DNA of 64,000 bases from DATJKD01 sp963728295 (GCA_963728295.1 CAVSKB010000006.1:186001-250000); one strand, 5' to 3'; positions 8,745 through 18,094 are shown, counted from the first letter of the stretch. Numbers and translations: made by a program. Notes: a model not told the origin generated them from the sequence alone.

Positions 8745-9472
8745 ACCCCACGACTTCCGTCACCGAAATCGCGCCGGATACGTACCGGATTTCGACGTAT
8801 CACGCCGGGTTCGGTATCCAGTTCAACCAGTTCCTGGTGGTCGATGACGAACCGTTCCTGATGCACACCGGCTTCCGGCGGATGTTTCCGGCGACGCTGG
8901 CCGGTGTGTCGCAGCTGATCGATCCCTCGCGGCTGCGCTGGATCGGCTACAGCCATTTCGAGCCCGACGAATGCGGAGCGCTCAACGACTGGCTCGCAAC
9001 GGCGCCGCAAGCGCAGGCGATCTGCAGCCAGGTCGGTGCGATGGTCATGCTCGCGGACTTCGCGGACCGGGCTCCACGGGCCCTCGCCGACGGGGAAACG
9101 ATGTCGATCGGTCGACACCGGCTGAAGTTCCTTGCGACACCTCACCTGCCGCACGGCTGGGACGCGGGACTGTTTCTCGACGAGGCGACCCGCACGCTCT
9201 TCTGCTCGGATCTGTTCTTCCAGCCGGCAGATCCGCCGCCGATCTGCGAATCGGGCTTCCTCGAATCCGCCCGCGAGGCGATCCGGGCCGGGCAGGCGGG
9301 TCCGCTGGCGAACGACGTTCCCTACACGCCGTACACCGACGCGACTATGCGGCGCCTCGCGGACCTCAGACCCGAGGTATTCGCTGTGATGCACGGCTCC
9401 TCGTTCCGCGGCGACGGCCGCGGCGCGCTGCTCGGGCTCGCCGACACGATGCGGGAGTTGCTGGCTCCCTGA
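8741..9472 (+). CDS. MBL-fold metallo-hydrolase, flavodiiron-like
   Basis: 243 residues. The metal-binding motif is SHFEPDECG in place of the HxHxDH of hydrolases, followed by TPHLPHGWDAG, LFCSDLFF and MHGSSF. This HxE pattern is that of the oxygen/NO-reducing flavodiiron (ODP) branch, but here without a flavodoxin domain. The activity may be redox sensing or an orphan oxidoreductase; substrate unknown. Translationally coupled to the upstream ABM-like gene through an ATGA overlap. Confidence 0.82.
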   Translation: MNPTTSVTEIAPDTYRISTYHAGFGIQFNQFLVVDDEPFLMHTGFRRMFPATLAGVSQLIDPSRLRWIGYSHFEPDECGALNDWLATAPQAQAICSQVGAMVMLADFADRAPRALADGETMSIGRHRLKFLATPHLPHGWDAGLFLDEATRTLFCSDLFFQPADPPPICESGFLESAREAIRAGQAGPLANDVPYTPYTDATMRRLADLRPEVFAVMHGSSFRGDGRGALLGLADTMRELLAP

Positions 9473-9501
9473 GCGCTCCGTCCGCGGCGCAGGCCGACGT
9501 C

Positions 9502-10131
9502 TCAGGGACGATGCAGCGCGAGACGAAGGCCGAGAGCGATAAAGATCGCACCCGCCGCGCGTGAGAGCAGGCTGCCCATCGTTGGGCGGTTGAGCAGGAA
9601 CTCGCGGCATCGAGCCGCAGCCACGGCGAGCACCAGACACCAGGTCAGGCCCGTGGTGATGAACGTTGCGCCGAGCAGCAGAAAGGCCTCGACCTTGCGA
9701 TCGCTCGCCGGATCGATGAACTGCGGCAGAAATGCAAGAAAAAAGAGCGCCACCTTCGGGTTGAGCAGGTTGGTGACAATGCCCCGGCGAAACGCCACGC
9801 GTGCCACCACCGCGTCGCCCGCGACCACGTTGTCGTTCAGCAGCGTCCGGCTGCTGAATGCGCGCACGCCGATATAGATCAGGTATGCCGCGCCGAGCAG
9901 CTTGACGACAGTGAACGCGGTGGCCGAGGTCGCGAGGATCGCGGACAGGCCGAGCGCCGCCGCGAGCGTATGCACCATGCTGCCCGCGCCTATGCCGAGC
10001 GCTGCCGCGATGCCCGCGCGGCGACCCGCGCCGAGGCTGTTTCCGAGTATGAAGAACGTGTCCTGCCCCGGGGTCAGGTTGAGCAGGATTCCCGACAGCA
10101 CGAACAGCCAGTAGTCGTGTATTCCGGGCAT
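9502..10131 (-). CDS. LysE/RhtB family amino-acid exporter
   Basis: 209 residues from ATG 10131 (MPGIHDYWLFVLSG); a GTG eight codons upstream is an alternative. Six hydrophobic segments with the family signature LNLTPGQDTFFILGNSLGAG near the N-terminus and GIVTNLLNPKVALFFLAFLPQF in the middle. Members export amino acids or analogues across the inner membrane. Convergent with the MBL-fold gene and divergent from the HEAT-like gene. Confidence 0.93.
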   Translation of the reverse strand: MPGIHDYWLFVLSGILLNLTPGQDTFFILGNSLGAGRRAGIAAALGIGAGSMVHTLAAALGLSAILATSATAFTVVKLLGAAYLIYIGVRAFSSRTLLNDNVVAGDAVVARVAFRRGIVTNLLNPKVALFFLAFLPQFIDPASDRKVEAFLLLGATFITTGLTWCLVLAVAAARCREFLLNRPTMGSLLSRAAGAIFIALGLRLALHRP

Positions 10132-10211
10132 GCGCGCGTTGCGTTGCTGCGACACCGGCGGGTGTTTTCGCGGTCTCGCCGGCCGACCGCTTCTATGCTA
10201 TCTGTTTCGAG

Positions 10212-11324
10212 ATGATCGCGAAGCTCATTCTGCTGGCTCTCGGCGCGGCGCAGGGCTCGCCTGCGACCGTGGTCGATGTGGCGGCGGCGCGACGGGCGAC
10301 TGAGGCGTCCTCCGTGGCCGCGACCGTGGCGCGGATGGAGCAGCATGCCGCGCGCGGCTCGACCGATGCGCTGGTGGGCGAGCTGCGCGCGGTGCTCGAG
10401 GACCCGACGCTCGAACCTGCGGCGCAGGAATGGCTGCTCGAATCCGGGTTACACATGCTGCGGCGGCTGCCGGTGACGCTGGCCGCGCGCGCGCTTGCCG
10501 GCGAGCTGTCGACACGTGCGCCCAGAATCCTTGCGCGGGTCGAGCCCGAGCACGGGCACCACGCCGTTCCGCTCTACGACGTGGGCGCGGCGGCGCGCTA
10601 CGCCGAGCGTGACTGGACGCGGAGCGAAGCGCGCGCGAGCAGTGCTCATTCGCTCGGGCTCGGAACGCCGAAGGCGCTCGACACCTGGCTGAGCCAGGAC
10701 GAATCGCCGCGCGGGAAGGCGGTGCGCGACGGAATACTCGACGCCTGGCGCGCGGCGAGCGTCGCAGAGCTCGCAGAGCAGCGGCCGGCGATCGTCGCCG
10801 CGATGCGTGCGGGCCGGGATGCGGATCGCCTTGCACTCGAGCTCGCGCGACGGCTGCGCGATCCGGAGCTCTACTCGCTCACGATCGGGCACGCGGAACC
10901 GATGGTGGCGCTCGCTGCCGTGCAGGCCGTGGCCCACGACCTCGATACCGGCGCAGCGCTCGAGCTGCTCGGCAAAGCGGCGGACCGCGAGCCCATCGCC
11001 TCGGCCGCACTGCTTGCGATCGGGCGGCTGGCCGCGACGGAGAGCGCCGGCCAGCAACTCCTGCTCGATCGCCTCTCCGATCCGGTGAGCGGCGAGTCGG
11101 CGGCGGCGGCGCTCGCGCGCATCGACGATCCTGCGCTCGCGGCACGGCTTGGCGCACATCTGCAGGTTACGAAGGACGAGCCGACGCTGCGCCATGTCGC
11201 GCTTGCGCTGAGGCTGAACGGCAGCCCGGCCGCACGGGACGCGCTCGGACGTCTAGTCGACTCGAAACAGGGCTCCGCCGCGCTCAGAAAGGAGGTTGCC
11301 GCATGGCTCGCGCGCGGACGGTGA
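10212..11324 (+). CDS. secreted helical-repeat (HEAT-like) protein
   Basis: 370 residues, Ala/Arg/Leu-rich, with an N-terminal hydrophobic stretch (MIAKLILLALGAAQG) that looks like a short signal peptide. The rest is helix pairs of roughly 30 residues, such as PMVALAAVQAVAHD, PIASAALLAIGRLA and ESAAAALARIDDPALAARL, typical of HEAT-type repeats. No enzyme motif. Its last 22 nt overlap the start of the M14 carboxypeptidase gene, with the peptidase SD inside it. The two are therefore probably co-translated and functionally linked, perhaps as scaffold or inhibitor; this is inference. Confidence 0.7.
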   Translation: MIAKLILLALGAAQGSPATVVDVAAARRATEASSVAATVARMEQHAARGSTDALVGELRAVLEDPTLEPAAQEWLLESGLHMLRRLPVTLAARALAGELSTRAPRILARVEPEHGHHAVPLYDVGAAARYAERDWTRSEARASSAHSLGLGTPKALDTWLSQDESPRGKAVRDGILDAWRAASVAELAEQRPAIVAAMRAGRDADRLALELARRLRDPELYSLTIGHAEPMVALAAVQAVAHDLDTGAALELLGKAADREPIASAALLAIGRLAATESAGQQLLLDRLSDPVSGESAAAALARIDDPALAARLGAHLQVTKDEPTLRHVALALRLNGSPAARDALGRLVDSKQGSAALRKEVAAWLARGR

Positions 11325-13333
11325 TCGTCTGCGGCGTGTGCCTGCTCGCAGCAACATCGGCGGCGTGGGGCGCGTGCCGGTTTCAGAACGACGAGATCGT
11401 CAATCCGTTCGAAGCCGGCTGCGGCGACGTGATGCTGAGGTACACCGAGACCGACAACACGGGCAATAACATCGCGCTGGGTTATCCGGTGCCGATACCC
11501 GTCGATTCCCTGACTCCGGTCGACGGATTCCGCACCTACGACAGCCTGCTCGCGCGTCACCAATCGCTGGACATGATGCACGAGGAGGTCGACGGACAGA
11601 TCGTCGGCCAGACCGTCGCGGCCGAGGATTTCTGGGCCTATCGGCTCGGCGATGCCGATACGACGACGGCGGAGGGTTTTGCCGAGGGCGCGGTGCTGGT
11701 CAATGGCGGTATTCACGCGCGCGAATGGCAGACACCGGAAGCGGTGACCGGGCTGATGGAGGCGATGGTCGACGGCAAGGCGGATGGCGGCTTCGGGCAA
11801 TACCTCATCGAGAATCTCACCACCGTGCTGCTGCCGGTGAACAACGTCGATGGTTTCCGGCAGACCCAGCGGTTTGCCAATCGCACGACCGCGGATCGCC
11901 TGCAGCCGCGCGACGGACGGATGCGGCGCAAGAACATGCGCAACCCCCAGACCCAGGGCGCGATCGACGAGGACCTAGCGACGGTCGGCGACAACTTCTG
12001 GGGCATCGACCTCAACCGCAATTCGCCCGATGGTTTTGCGCAAGGCGGGCCCGGTAACAACAGCGGGAGCGAGACCAGTCTCATCTATCGCGGGACATCG
12101 CCCGCCACGGAGCCCGAGATCGCAGCGCTGCAGTCCGCGGCAACGCTTGCGCCGGCGGCGCGGCTGCGGCTCTACAGCGATACACACTCCTTTGGCCAGG
12201 TCTACCTCGCCCCGACTACGGGCAACGCCCGACGCAACAGCATCACCGCGCAGCTTGCCGCGCGGATGCGCGCCGCCTCGATGCGCGGCTATGCCTTCGC
12301 AGCGGATCCCGCTGGCTGGCCGGGGATCGGCACCACCGCCGACTACTTCGCTTTTACGCATTCGGTGCCGAGCTGGACGCTGGAGCTCGAGCCGGCGAAC
12401 GGCGGACAGGATTACGGTGGCCTTGCGACGCACGGCCACAGCGGCTTCGTGCTGCCCGACGACCAGGCGGCGCGGATGCGCGAGGACGTCGCGCGGATGT
12501 ACCTGCTCGGCTTCTATCGCCAGGCTGGGCCTCCCGCGGTGCTCGCCGCGCAGATCCGCGATCGGGACAGCGACCAGGTCGTCTACGAGGCCGCGTGGCA
12601 GCAGACTTCCGCCGTCGCGCGCACATTGGCCACGTCTACGAACGCCGCACTGGTACCGGGGCGTAACTACCGGCTCTGGATGGCATTCAACAAGCCGATG
12701 CGCATACGCGACGATGTCGGCAACGTCGTGGCATATCGCGGCCAGACGAGCGGTGCCAGCGTCGGCACCGTCACGCTCGAGTTTCCCGACCTGACCGGGC
12801 AGGACCTCCCTCTGTCCGTCGCGGCCGGCGACGCGTGGCTCGCGGCGCCGGGCGGTGCGCCGGGTGGATTCCTGCGCTATCGCGACGATGCGTTCGCGGT
12901 GGACTTCACGCTGCCGGCGGATCTTCCAGTCACCGGTGCGACCGGTTCCGTACTGTCGTTGTCGGTGCGCGATCTTGCCGACATGGCCCTCGATGCGAAT
13001 CCCGCCACTGCGGCGGACTGGGAGAGCGGACACTGGGTGCGGCTGGAGGACAGCCAGAACGCCGAGGGCGACATCGGCGGGATCGACTGCTCTTTCAAGC
13101 CCTTCGCCGCGCCACAGGACGGCGCGGCGCCGCCCGCCGGTTCAACGATCTGCGCCGCGGCCACGCCGCCGCCCCCGCCGCCACCCCCACCACCGCCGCC
13201 TTCCTCCGGCGGCGGCGGCGGCGGGACACTTGACTGGGTGACCGGCGTTGCGATGTGTCTGCTGCTTGGCCGCCGGCGAAGACGCGCACACGATCAAGCG
13301 CGCACGCGACGGCGGGCACAGCCGCACGCGTGA
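11303..13333 (+). CDS. M14 family zinc carboxypeptidase with GlyGly-CTERM-like sorting tail
   Basis: 676 residues with a signal peptide (TVIVCGVCLLAATSAAWGA). Zinc ligands are His138/Glu141 (HAREW) and His295 (SDTHSF). The substrate Arg/Asn region is GIDLNRN and the catalytic Glu is in WTLELEP (about 361). A beta-rich domain follows (about 400-600). The C-terminus has a proline run, SSGGGGGG, a hydrophobic segment TLDWVTGVAMCLLLG and an Arg cluster. This tripartite architecture is that of GlyGly-CTERM signals processed by rhombosortase. The Arg tail is longer than usual. AGGAGGT precedes the ATG. Predicted secreted or surface exopeptidase. Confidence 0.9.
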   Translation: MARARTVIVCGVCLLAATSAAWGACRFQNDEIVNPFEAGCGDVMLRYTETDNTGNNIALGYPVPIPVDSLTPVDGFRTYDSLLARHQSLDMMHEEVDGQIVGQTVAAEDFWAYRLGDADTTTAEGFAEGAVLVNGGIHAREWQTPEAVTGLMEAMVDGKADGGFGQYLIENLTTVLLPVNNVDGFRQTQRFANRTTADRLQPRDGRMRRKNMRNPQTQGAIDEDLATVGDNFWGIDLNRNSPDGFAQGGPGNNSGSETSLIYRGTSPATEPEIAALQSAATLAPAARLRLYSDTHSFGQVYLAPTTGNARRNSITAQLAARMRAASMRGYAFAADPAGWPGIGTTADYFAFTHSVPSWTLELEPANGGQDYGGLATHGHSGFVLPDDQAARMREDVARMYLLGFYRQAGPPAVLAAQIRDRDSDQVVYEAAWQQTSAVARTLATSTNAALVPGRNYRLWMAFNKPMRIRDDVGNVVAYRGQTSGASVGTVTLEFPDLTGQDLPLSVAAGDAWLAAPGGAPGGFLRYRDDAFAVDFTLPADLPVTGATGSVLSLSVRDLADMALDANPATAADWESGHWVRLEDSQNAEGDIGGIDCSFKPFAAPQDGAAPPAGSTICAAATPPPPPPPPPPPPSSGGGGGGTLDWVTGVAMCLLLGRRRRRAHDQARTRRRAQPHA

Positions 13334-15015
13334 TGCACAGCGTCACGCTCATCACCACGATCGCGGCGGGCTTCGGGCTCGCGCTCATCTTCGGGTTTCT
13401 GGCGGTGCGTCTCGGCCTGCCTGCCCTGATCGGTTACCTCCTCGCGGGCGTAGTGCTTGGGCCGGCGACACCGGGCTACGTGGCCGATCTCGAGATCGCG
13501 GGTCAGCTCGCCGAGATCGGCGTCATGCTGCTGATGTTCGGCGTCGGGCTGCATTTTTCGTTCCAGGATCTGCTGTCGGTACGCCGCATCGCGCTGCCCG
13601 GTGCGGTCGTTCAGATCGCGGTCGCCACGGCGCTCGGCGCGGGTCTCGCGTCGCTCTGGGGCTGGAAACTCTCGTCCGGCATCGTGTTCGGCTTCGCGCT
13701 GTCGGTCGCCAGCACGGTCGTGCTGCTGCGCGCGCTGGAATCGCGCGGCGAGCTCGAATCGGTCAACGGCCGCATCGCGGTCGGCTGGCTGGTGGTCGAG
13801 GACCTCGTCACGGTGCTGGTGCTGGTGCTGATGCCGCCCCTCGCCGCGGTGATCGCGAACCCCGGTTCCATGGACGGCGGCGAGGTGCTGCGCACGCTCG
13901 CAAGGACCATCGGCGAGATCGGCGTGTTCGTGGTGCTGATGCTGGTCGTCGGCCGGCGACTCTTTCCGTGGCTGCTCTGGCAGGTGGCGCGCACCGGCTC
14001 GCGCGAGCTCTTTACCCTGTGCGTGATCGCGGCGGCCCTCGGTATCGCCTATGGCTCCTCCGCGCTCTTCGGCGCGTCCTTCGCACTGGGCGCATTCTTC
14101 GCAGGCATGGTCCTGCGCGAGTCGGATCTGAGCTACCGCGCCGCGCAGGAATCGCTGCCACTGCGCGATGCCTTTTCGGTGCTGTTCTTCGTCTCCGTCG
14201 GCATGCTGTTCGATCCGGCTGTAGTGCTCACCCGACCGCTGGAAGTGCTCGCGGTGGTCACGGTGATCCTCGTTGGTAAGTCGGTCGCCGCGTTCCTGCT
14301 CGTGATCGCATTCCGCTACCCGCTCAACACGGCGCTCACGGTCTCGGCGAGCCTGGCTCAGATCGGTGAGTTCTCCTTCATCCTCGCCGGTCTCGGTGTC
14401 ACGCTCGGCCTGCTGCCGGTGGAAGGACAGAACTACATCCTGGCCGGCGCCATCATTTCCATAGCCCTGAACCCGATCGTGTTCCGGACCATCGAGCCCG
14501 CGGAGCGCTGGTTGAAGGCACGGGCCGGCCTGGCACGCTGGCTCGCACGCCGGCCGGATCCGCTGGCGGTACTGCCGGCCGAAACGATGGCGCCTGGTCC
14601 CGCGGGTCACGTCGTGCTCGTGGGCTACGGACGGGTGGGTCGCCGTATCGGTCAGGCGCTAATCGAGCGGGGGTTGCCATTCGTAGTGGTGGAGCAGAAC
14701 CGCGAGCTGGTCGAGAAGTTGCGCGAGCAGGGTGTGCAGGCAGTCGCAGGCGATGCCGCCGATCGGGCGGAGCTGGAACAGGCACACGTCGCGCGGGCGC
14801 GCATGCTCGTGATCGCGATCCCCGATAGCTTCCAGGCCCGGCAGATGATCGAGACCGCTCGCACGCTCAATCCGGGGATCGAGACGGTCGTGCGGACGCA
14901 CAGCGAGGAGGAAGCCGAGCTGCTCAGCAAGGAGAATGCCGGCAAGGTGTTCATGGGTGAGCACGAGCTCGCCGTCGGCATGGCGCGTCATGTCCTCGAA
15001 CGGGTTGCGCCGTGA
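13333..15015 (+). CDS. Kef-type monovalent cation:proton antiporter (CPA2) with TrkA-N domain
   Basis: 560 residues from ATG 13333, which overlaps the previous stop as TGATG. About 12 membrane segments (residues 5-390), with GYLLAGVVLGP, LLMFGVGLHFS and ALSVASTVVLLRALE. A cytosolic Rossmann RCK/TrkA-N domain follows: HVVLVGYGRVGRRIGQAL, then VVVEQNRELV, AVAGDAAD and MLVIAIPDSFQ. Resembles YbaL/RosB-type exchangers, which move K+ or Na+ against H+ and are gated by nucleotide binding. No KefF/KefG partner is visible. Confidence 0.93.
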   Translation: MHSVTLITTIAAGFGLALIFGFLAVRLGLPALIGYLLAGVVLGPATPGYVADLEIAGQLAEIGVMLLMFGVGLHFSFQDLLSVRRIALPGAVVQIAVATALGAGLASLWGWKLSSGIVFGFALSVASTVVLLRALESRGELESVNGRIAVGWLVVEDLVTVLVLVLMPPLAAVIANPGSMDGGEVLRTLARTIGEIGVFVVLMLVVGRRLFPWLLWQVARTGSRELFTLCVIAAALGIAYGSSALFGASFALGAFFAGMVLRESDLSYRAAQESLPLRDAFSVLFFVSVGMLFDPAVVLTRPLEVLAVVTVILVGKSVAAFLLVIAFRYPLNTALTVSASLAQIGEFSFILAGLGVTLGLLPVEGQNYILAGAIISIALNPIVFRTIEPAERWLKARAGLARWLARRPDPLAVLPAETMAPGPAGHVVLVGYGRVGRRIGQALIERGLPFVVVEQNRELVEKLREQGVQAVAGDAADRAELEQAHVARARMLVIAIPDSFQARQMIETARTLNPGIETVVRTHSEEEAELLSKENAGKVFMGEHELAVGMARHVLERVAP

Positions 15016-15456
15016 CCCCGAAGCTTGCGGACGCCGCGCGCTGGCTGTGCTGGTTCGGCGTGCTGCTGATCCTGCTGGGGCTCGGCACCGGCGGCTTTCA
15101 TCCCGTTGTTCGACAATGCACGGCAGGGCCTCGCGGCGCACACCGGCGGCGTGCAGAACGGGATCCTGCTCACTGTGCTCGGGCTGCTCTGGCGTCATCT
15201 TCGCCTCTCGTCACGGGTGGAACGCGTCGCAGCCGTCGCGAGTGTGTTTTCGCTCTACGCGATCTGGCTCGCCCTGGTGCTCGCCGCTGCCTTCGGCACC
15301 AGCCGCTCGACACCGGTCGCGGGCGCCGGTCACCAGGGCGAGGCGTGGCAGGAAGCGCTGGTCTCGACCCTCTTCGGCGCAGGGTCGGTGGCTCTCATCG
15401 CCGCGATACTCGGCGTGCTTTGGGGGCTGCGCCCCGTGCGCACAGCGTCGGAGTAA
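15012..15456 (+). pseudogene. hydroxylaminobenzene mutase-like (HabA) membrane protein, frame interrupted
   Basis: The N-terminal part (LADAARWLCWFGVLLILLGL) is read from GTG 15012. The rest (NARQGLAAHTGGVQNGILL through AFGTSRSTPVAGAGHQGEAW) is in the +1 frame. Removing one T from the TTT at 15096-15098 restores a single ~147-residue protein with four membrane helices that matches the HabA-like family. These proteins rearrange hydroxylaminobenzene to aminophenol or are of unknown role. The GTG start overlaps the Kef stop (GTGA), so it belongs to that operon. The lack of other damage suggests a sequencing indel rather than true decay. Confidence 0.72.
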
Positions 15457-15545
15457 CATTCGCGGATCGCGGTCCCGGCCGCGCCGTCGTCACACGGAGG
15501 GGCGCACCATGGCGATCAAGGTCCTGCAACGAAGGTAAAGGAGAC

Positions 15546-16331
15546 ATGAACGCCACGACGTCGCGCGCGGCGCCTCGCACCGCCGAGGTCAGGGCGCAGG
15601 TGAGCCCCGCGGAATGGGAGCTACGCGTCGACCTGGCGGCCTGCTACCGCCTGGTCGCGCTCTTCGGGTGGGACGATCTGGTGTTCACCCATATCTCGGC
15701 GCGCGTTCCGGGCCCCGAGCATCACTTCCTGATCAATCCGTATGGTCACCTGTTCGAGGAGATCACGGCCTCGAGCCTCGTCAAGATCGATCTCGGCGGC
15801 CGCAAGGTCGCGGACAGTCCCTACGACATCAACCCCGCGGGCTTCACGATCCACAGCGCGATCCACGCCGCGCGCGCGGACGCGAAGTGCGTGCTGCACG
15901 TCCACAGCGTGAACGGCGTGGCGGTGTCGGCGCAGAAATCGGGCCTGCTGCCGCTGTCGCAGCAGGCGACTTTCATACTGTCTTCGCTCGCCTACCACGA
16001 CTACGAAGGGATCGCGCTGCACGAGGATGAGAAGCCGCGGCTCGTGCGCGATCTCGGCGATCGAAATTTCCTGATGCTGCGCAATCACGGTTTGCTGACC
16101 GTCGGCGAGAACGTTCCGGACACTTTTCTCTACATGTACGCCTTCGAGGCGGCCTGCATGATCCAGGTACGCGCGCAGGCAGGCGGCGGCGAGCTGATAC
16201 CCGTCGATCCGCGGATCGTGGCCGGCGTCAAGGCGGCCGTACGCGAGGTGACGCGCTCGCTGGGCGGCGGGATCGCCTGGCCCGGGCTCCTGCGCCGGCT
16301 CGACCGCGTCAATCCCGGTTACGGGGACTAG
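15546..16331 (+). CDS. class II aldolase/adducin family protein
   Basis: 261 residues; AAAGGAG precedes ATG 15546. The zinc-binding histidines lie in HVHS (KCVLHVHSVNG), with a further His in LRNHGLLTVG. HISARVPG and LINPYG form the phosphate-loop region. The fold is that of fuculose-1-phosphate aldolase, but this long, non-sugar branch is common in proteobacteria and its substrate is unknown. A GFA gene follows 31 nt downstream. Confidence 0.88.
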   Translation: MNATTSRAAPRTAEVRAQVSPAEWELRVDLAACYRLVALFGWDDLVFTHISARVPGPEHHFLINPYGHLFEEITASSLVKIDLGGRKVADSPYDINPAGFTIHSAIHAARADAKCVLHVHSVNGVAVSAQKSGLLPLSQQATFILSSLAYHDYEGIALHEDEKPRLVRDLGDRNFLMLRNHGLLTVGENVPDTFLYMYAFEAACMIQVRAQAGGGELIPVDPRIVAGVKAAVREVTRSLGGGIAWPGLLRRLDRVNPGYGD

Positions 16332-16362
16332 CCCTTCGCGTATCGCGAACGGAGTCGGCACG

Positions 16363-16758
16363 ATGATATCCGGCAGCTGCCTTTGCGGGCGGGTTCGCTA
16401 CCAGATCAGCGGTACGCTGGGCGCCGCGGGACATTGCCATTGCTCGATGTGCCGCAAGGCGCACGGCGCGGCTTTCGGCACGTATTCGCGGGTTCAGCGA
16501 CGTGATTTCCGCTTCGTCGCGGGCCAGGAGGATGTGCAGTCCTACGCGTCCTCGCCGGGAATCTCGCGGTCGTTCTGCCGGCACTGCGGCGCGACGCTGC
16601 AGTACATCACGGATTCGCAACCTGATTCCTTTGCGCTCGCGCTGGGCACGCTTGATGACGACCCGGGCGTGCGGCCGGAGAGTCACATCTTCGTCCGCTC
16701 GAAGGCGCCGTGGTTCGAGATCACGGATTCTCTCCCGCAACACACTGACGACGGCTGA
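16363..16758 (+). CDS. GFA family (CENP-V/GFA domain) protein
   Basis: 131 residues. GFA zinc motifs: CLCGRVRYQI at the start, GHCHCSMCRKAHGAAFG, then FCRHCGATLQY. This is the standard single-domain GFA layout. It lies in tandem with a second GFA gene 16 nt downstream. The two are only moderately similar, so they are probably old paralogues. Substrate unknown. Confidence 0.92.
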   Translation: MISGSCLCGRVRYQISGTLGAAGHCHCSMCRKAHGAAFGTYSRVQRRDFRFVAGQEDVQSYASSPGISRSFCRHCGATLQYITDSQPDSFALALGTLDDDPGVRPESHIFVRSKAPWFEITDSLPQHTDDG

Positions 16759-16774
16759 CCGTCGGAGGTCTGAC

Positions 16775-17209
16775 ATGGCGATCGAACAGGTGGTCAAGGG
16801 GACATGTTTCTGCGGCGCGGTCGAAGTGACGACGCGCGGCCAGCCCGTGGCGATGGGTTATTGCCACTGCGAATCCTGCCGGCACTGGTCCGCCGGGCCG
16901 GTGAATGCTTTCACGCTGTGGCGCCCGGAAACCGTCAGCGTCACGCGCGGCGCGTCGCAGCTCGGTTCGTATGCGAAGAGTCCACAAAGCGTGCGACGCT
17001 TCTGCCGAACCTGCGGCGGTCACGTCCTGACCGAGCACCCGACGATGGGCCTCACCGATGTCTACAGCGCGATCATCCCGGACCTGCCCTTCAAGCCCGC
17101 AGTGCATGTTCACTACCAGGAGACCGTGCTGCACATTCCGGACGGGCTCCCGAAGATGAAGGACGTGCCAGCGGAGCTTGGCGGTTCGGGAGAGACGCTG
17201 CCGGAGTAA
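16775..17209 (+). CDS. GFA family (CENP-V/GFA domain) protein
   Basis: 144 residues from ATG 16775, with GGAGG 10 nt upstream. Zinc motifs CFCGAVEV, GYCHCESCRHWSAG and FCRTCGGHV. The C-terminal extension (HVHYQETVLHIPDGLPKMKD) is typical of one GFA subgroup. Convergent with the MOSC gene. Confidence 0.92.
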   Translation: MAIEQVVKGTCFCGAVEVTTRGQPVAMGYCHCESCRHWSAGPVNAFTLWRPETVSVTRGASQLGSYAKSPQSVRRFCRTCGGHVLTEHPTMGLTDVYSAIIPDLPFKPAVHVHYQETVLHIPDGLPKMKDVPAELGGSGETLPE

Positions 17210-17260
17210 TGCGGCCGGGACAGTCCGCTCCGGGGCTGCCGGCGCATCGCCGGCATGCGT

Positions 17261-18094
17261 TCAACCCAACCGTACGCCGGAGCCGCGTCGAATGGCCGTG
17301 AGCTCCTGTCCGACCCGCAGCGGCACGCCCGCGCCATCGACGACGATCGCGTTCTGTCCAAAGGTTATGCCGCGCAGCGCGGCATCCCACCGGTAGCTGC
17401 GCAACGTGCGTAGCGGTTCGGCGGGATCGCGTGCCGCAGTCTCCTGGTCGGTCGTCGGGATCGTGCAGCGCGTGCAGGCCTTGACGAGGCGGAGCGTGAC
17501 CGGCCCGGCCTGTAGCTCGTGGATCGCGTCCTCCCCATATGGCTCGACGCCGTCGAGGACGAGGTTCGGCCGGAATCGGTTCATCGGCAGCGGCGCGGGC
17601 AGGCGTGTATTGAGGTCCGCCAGCGACGCGAGCGACAAGACCAGGAGCGCATAAGCATCTGCGAAACGGCTGTAGCCCGGCGTGCGGCCCGTGAAGTCCC
17701 GATCGCTCACGCGTCGATGCGCCGGATCGAACCGCACCAGCCGCAGCGGCCGGCCCAGCAGCTCGCCGAGCCAGCGCGCGGGCTCCGCGCCCTGATCGTG
17801 CGCCGTGCAGGTGTGGCGCCAGACGACGACCTCGCGGGGCTCGCCGTGCAGGTTGAGTGGAACGTCCACCCCGCCGTGACCGGCGCATGAAAGTCGCAGC
17901 CTGGCATCGTCGACTTGCGTTTCGATCAGCGCGAGCCGCGGCTCCTCGCGTTGTGTGAGAAAGCGCCCCTCCGGGCTCACGATCATCCATTCGCGGTCAT
18001 GCTCGAGACCCGCGGCGGTAACGACGGCCGCCGAGCGATCTATGCCGCGGCAGGACTTCACCGGGTAGACATGAAGAGACGCGACGCTGATCAT
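17261..18094 (-). CDS. MOSC domain protein (mARC/YcbX-like)
   Basis: 277 residues. The N-terminal beta-barrel (VASLHVYPVKSCRGI) is typical of MOSC_N, followed by the MOSC domain with MNRFRPNLVLDG and the Mo-cofactor Cys segment KACTRCTIPTTDQET. These features match mARC/YcbX proteins, which reduce N-hydroxylated compounds using Moco. An electron donor domain is not fused. The start is ATG 18094. Only 24 nt separate it from the divergent LysR start, so the two may share a regulatory region inside their coding ends. Confidence 0.9.
   Translation of the reverse strand: MISVASLHVYPVKSCRGIDRSAAVVTAAGLEHDREWMIVSPEGRFLTQREEPRLALIETQVDDARLRLSCAGHGGVDVPLNLHGEPREVVVWRHTCTAHDQGAEPARWLGELLGRPLRLVRFDPAHRRVSDRDFTGRTPGYSRFADAYALLVLSLASLADLNTRLPAPLPMNRFRPNLVLDGVEPYGEDAIHELQAGPVTLRLVKACTRCTIPTTDQETAARDPAEPLRTLRSYRWDAALRGITFGQNAIVVDGAGVPLRVGQELTAIRRGSGVRLG

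Noticed and set aside
13164..13210. CCGCC-rich tract as a repeat element or recombination site
   Set aside because: It is the coding sequence for the Pro and Gly runs of the M14 peptidase tail.
13294..14610. 438-codon open frame on the minus strand
   Set aside because: Antisense to the Kef antiporter, which has all membrane and RCK motifs. The translation is low-complexity RDEHQ-rich, as expected of a shadow.
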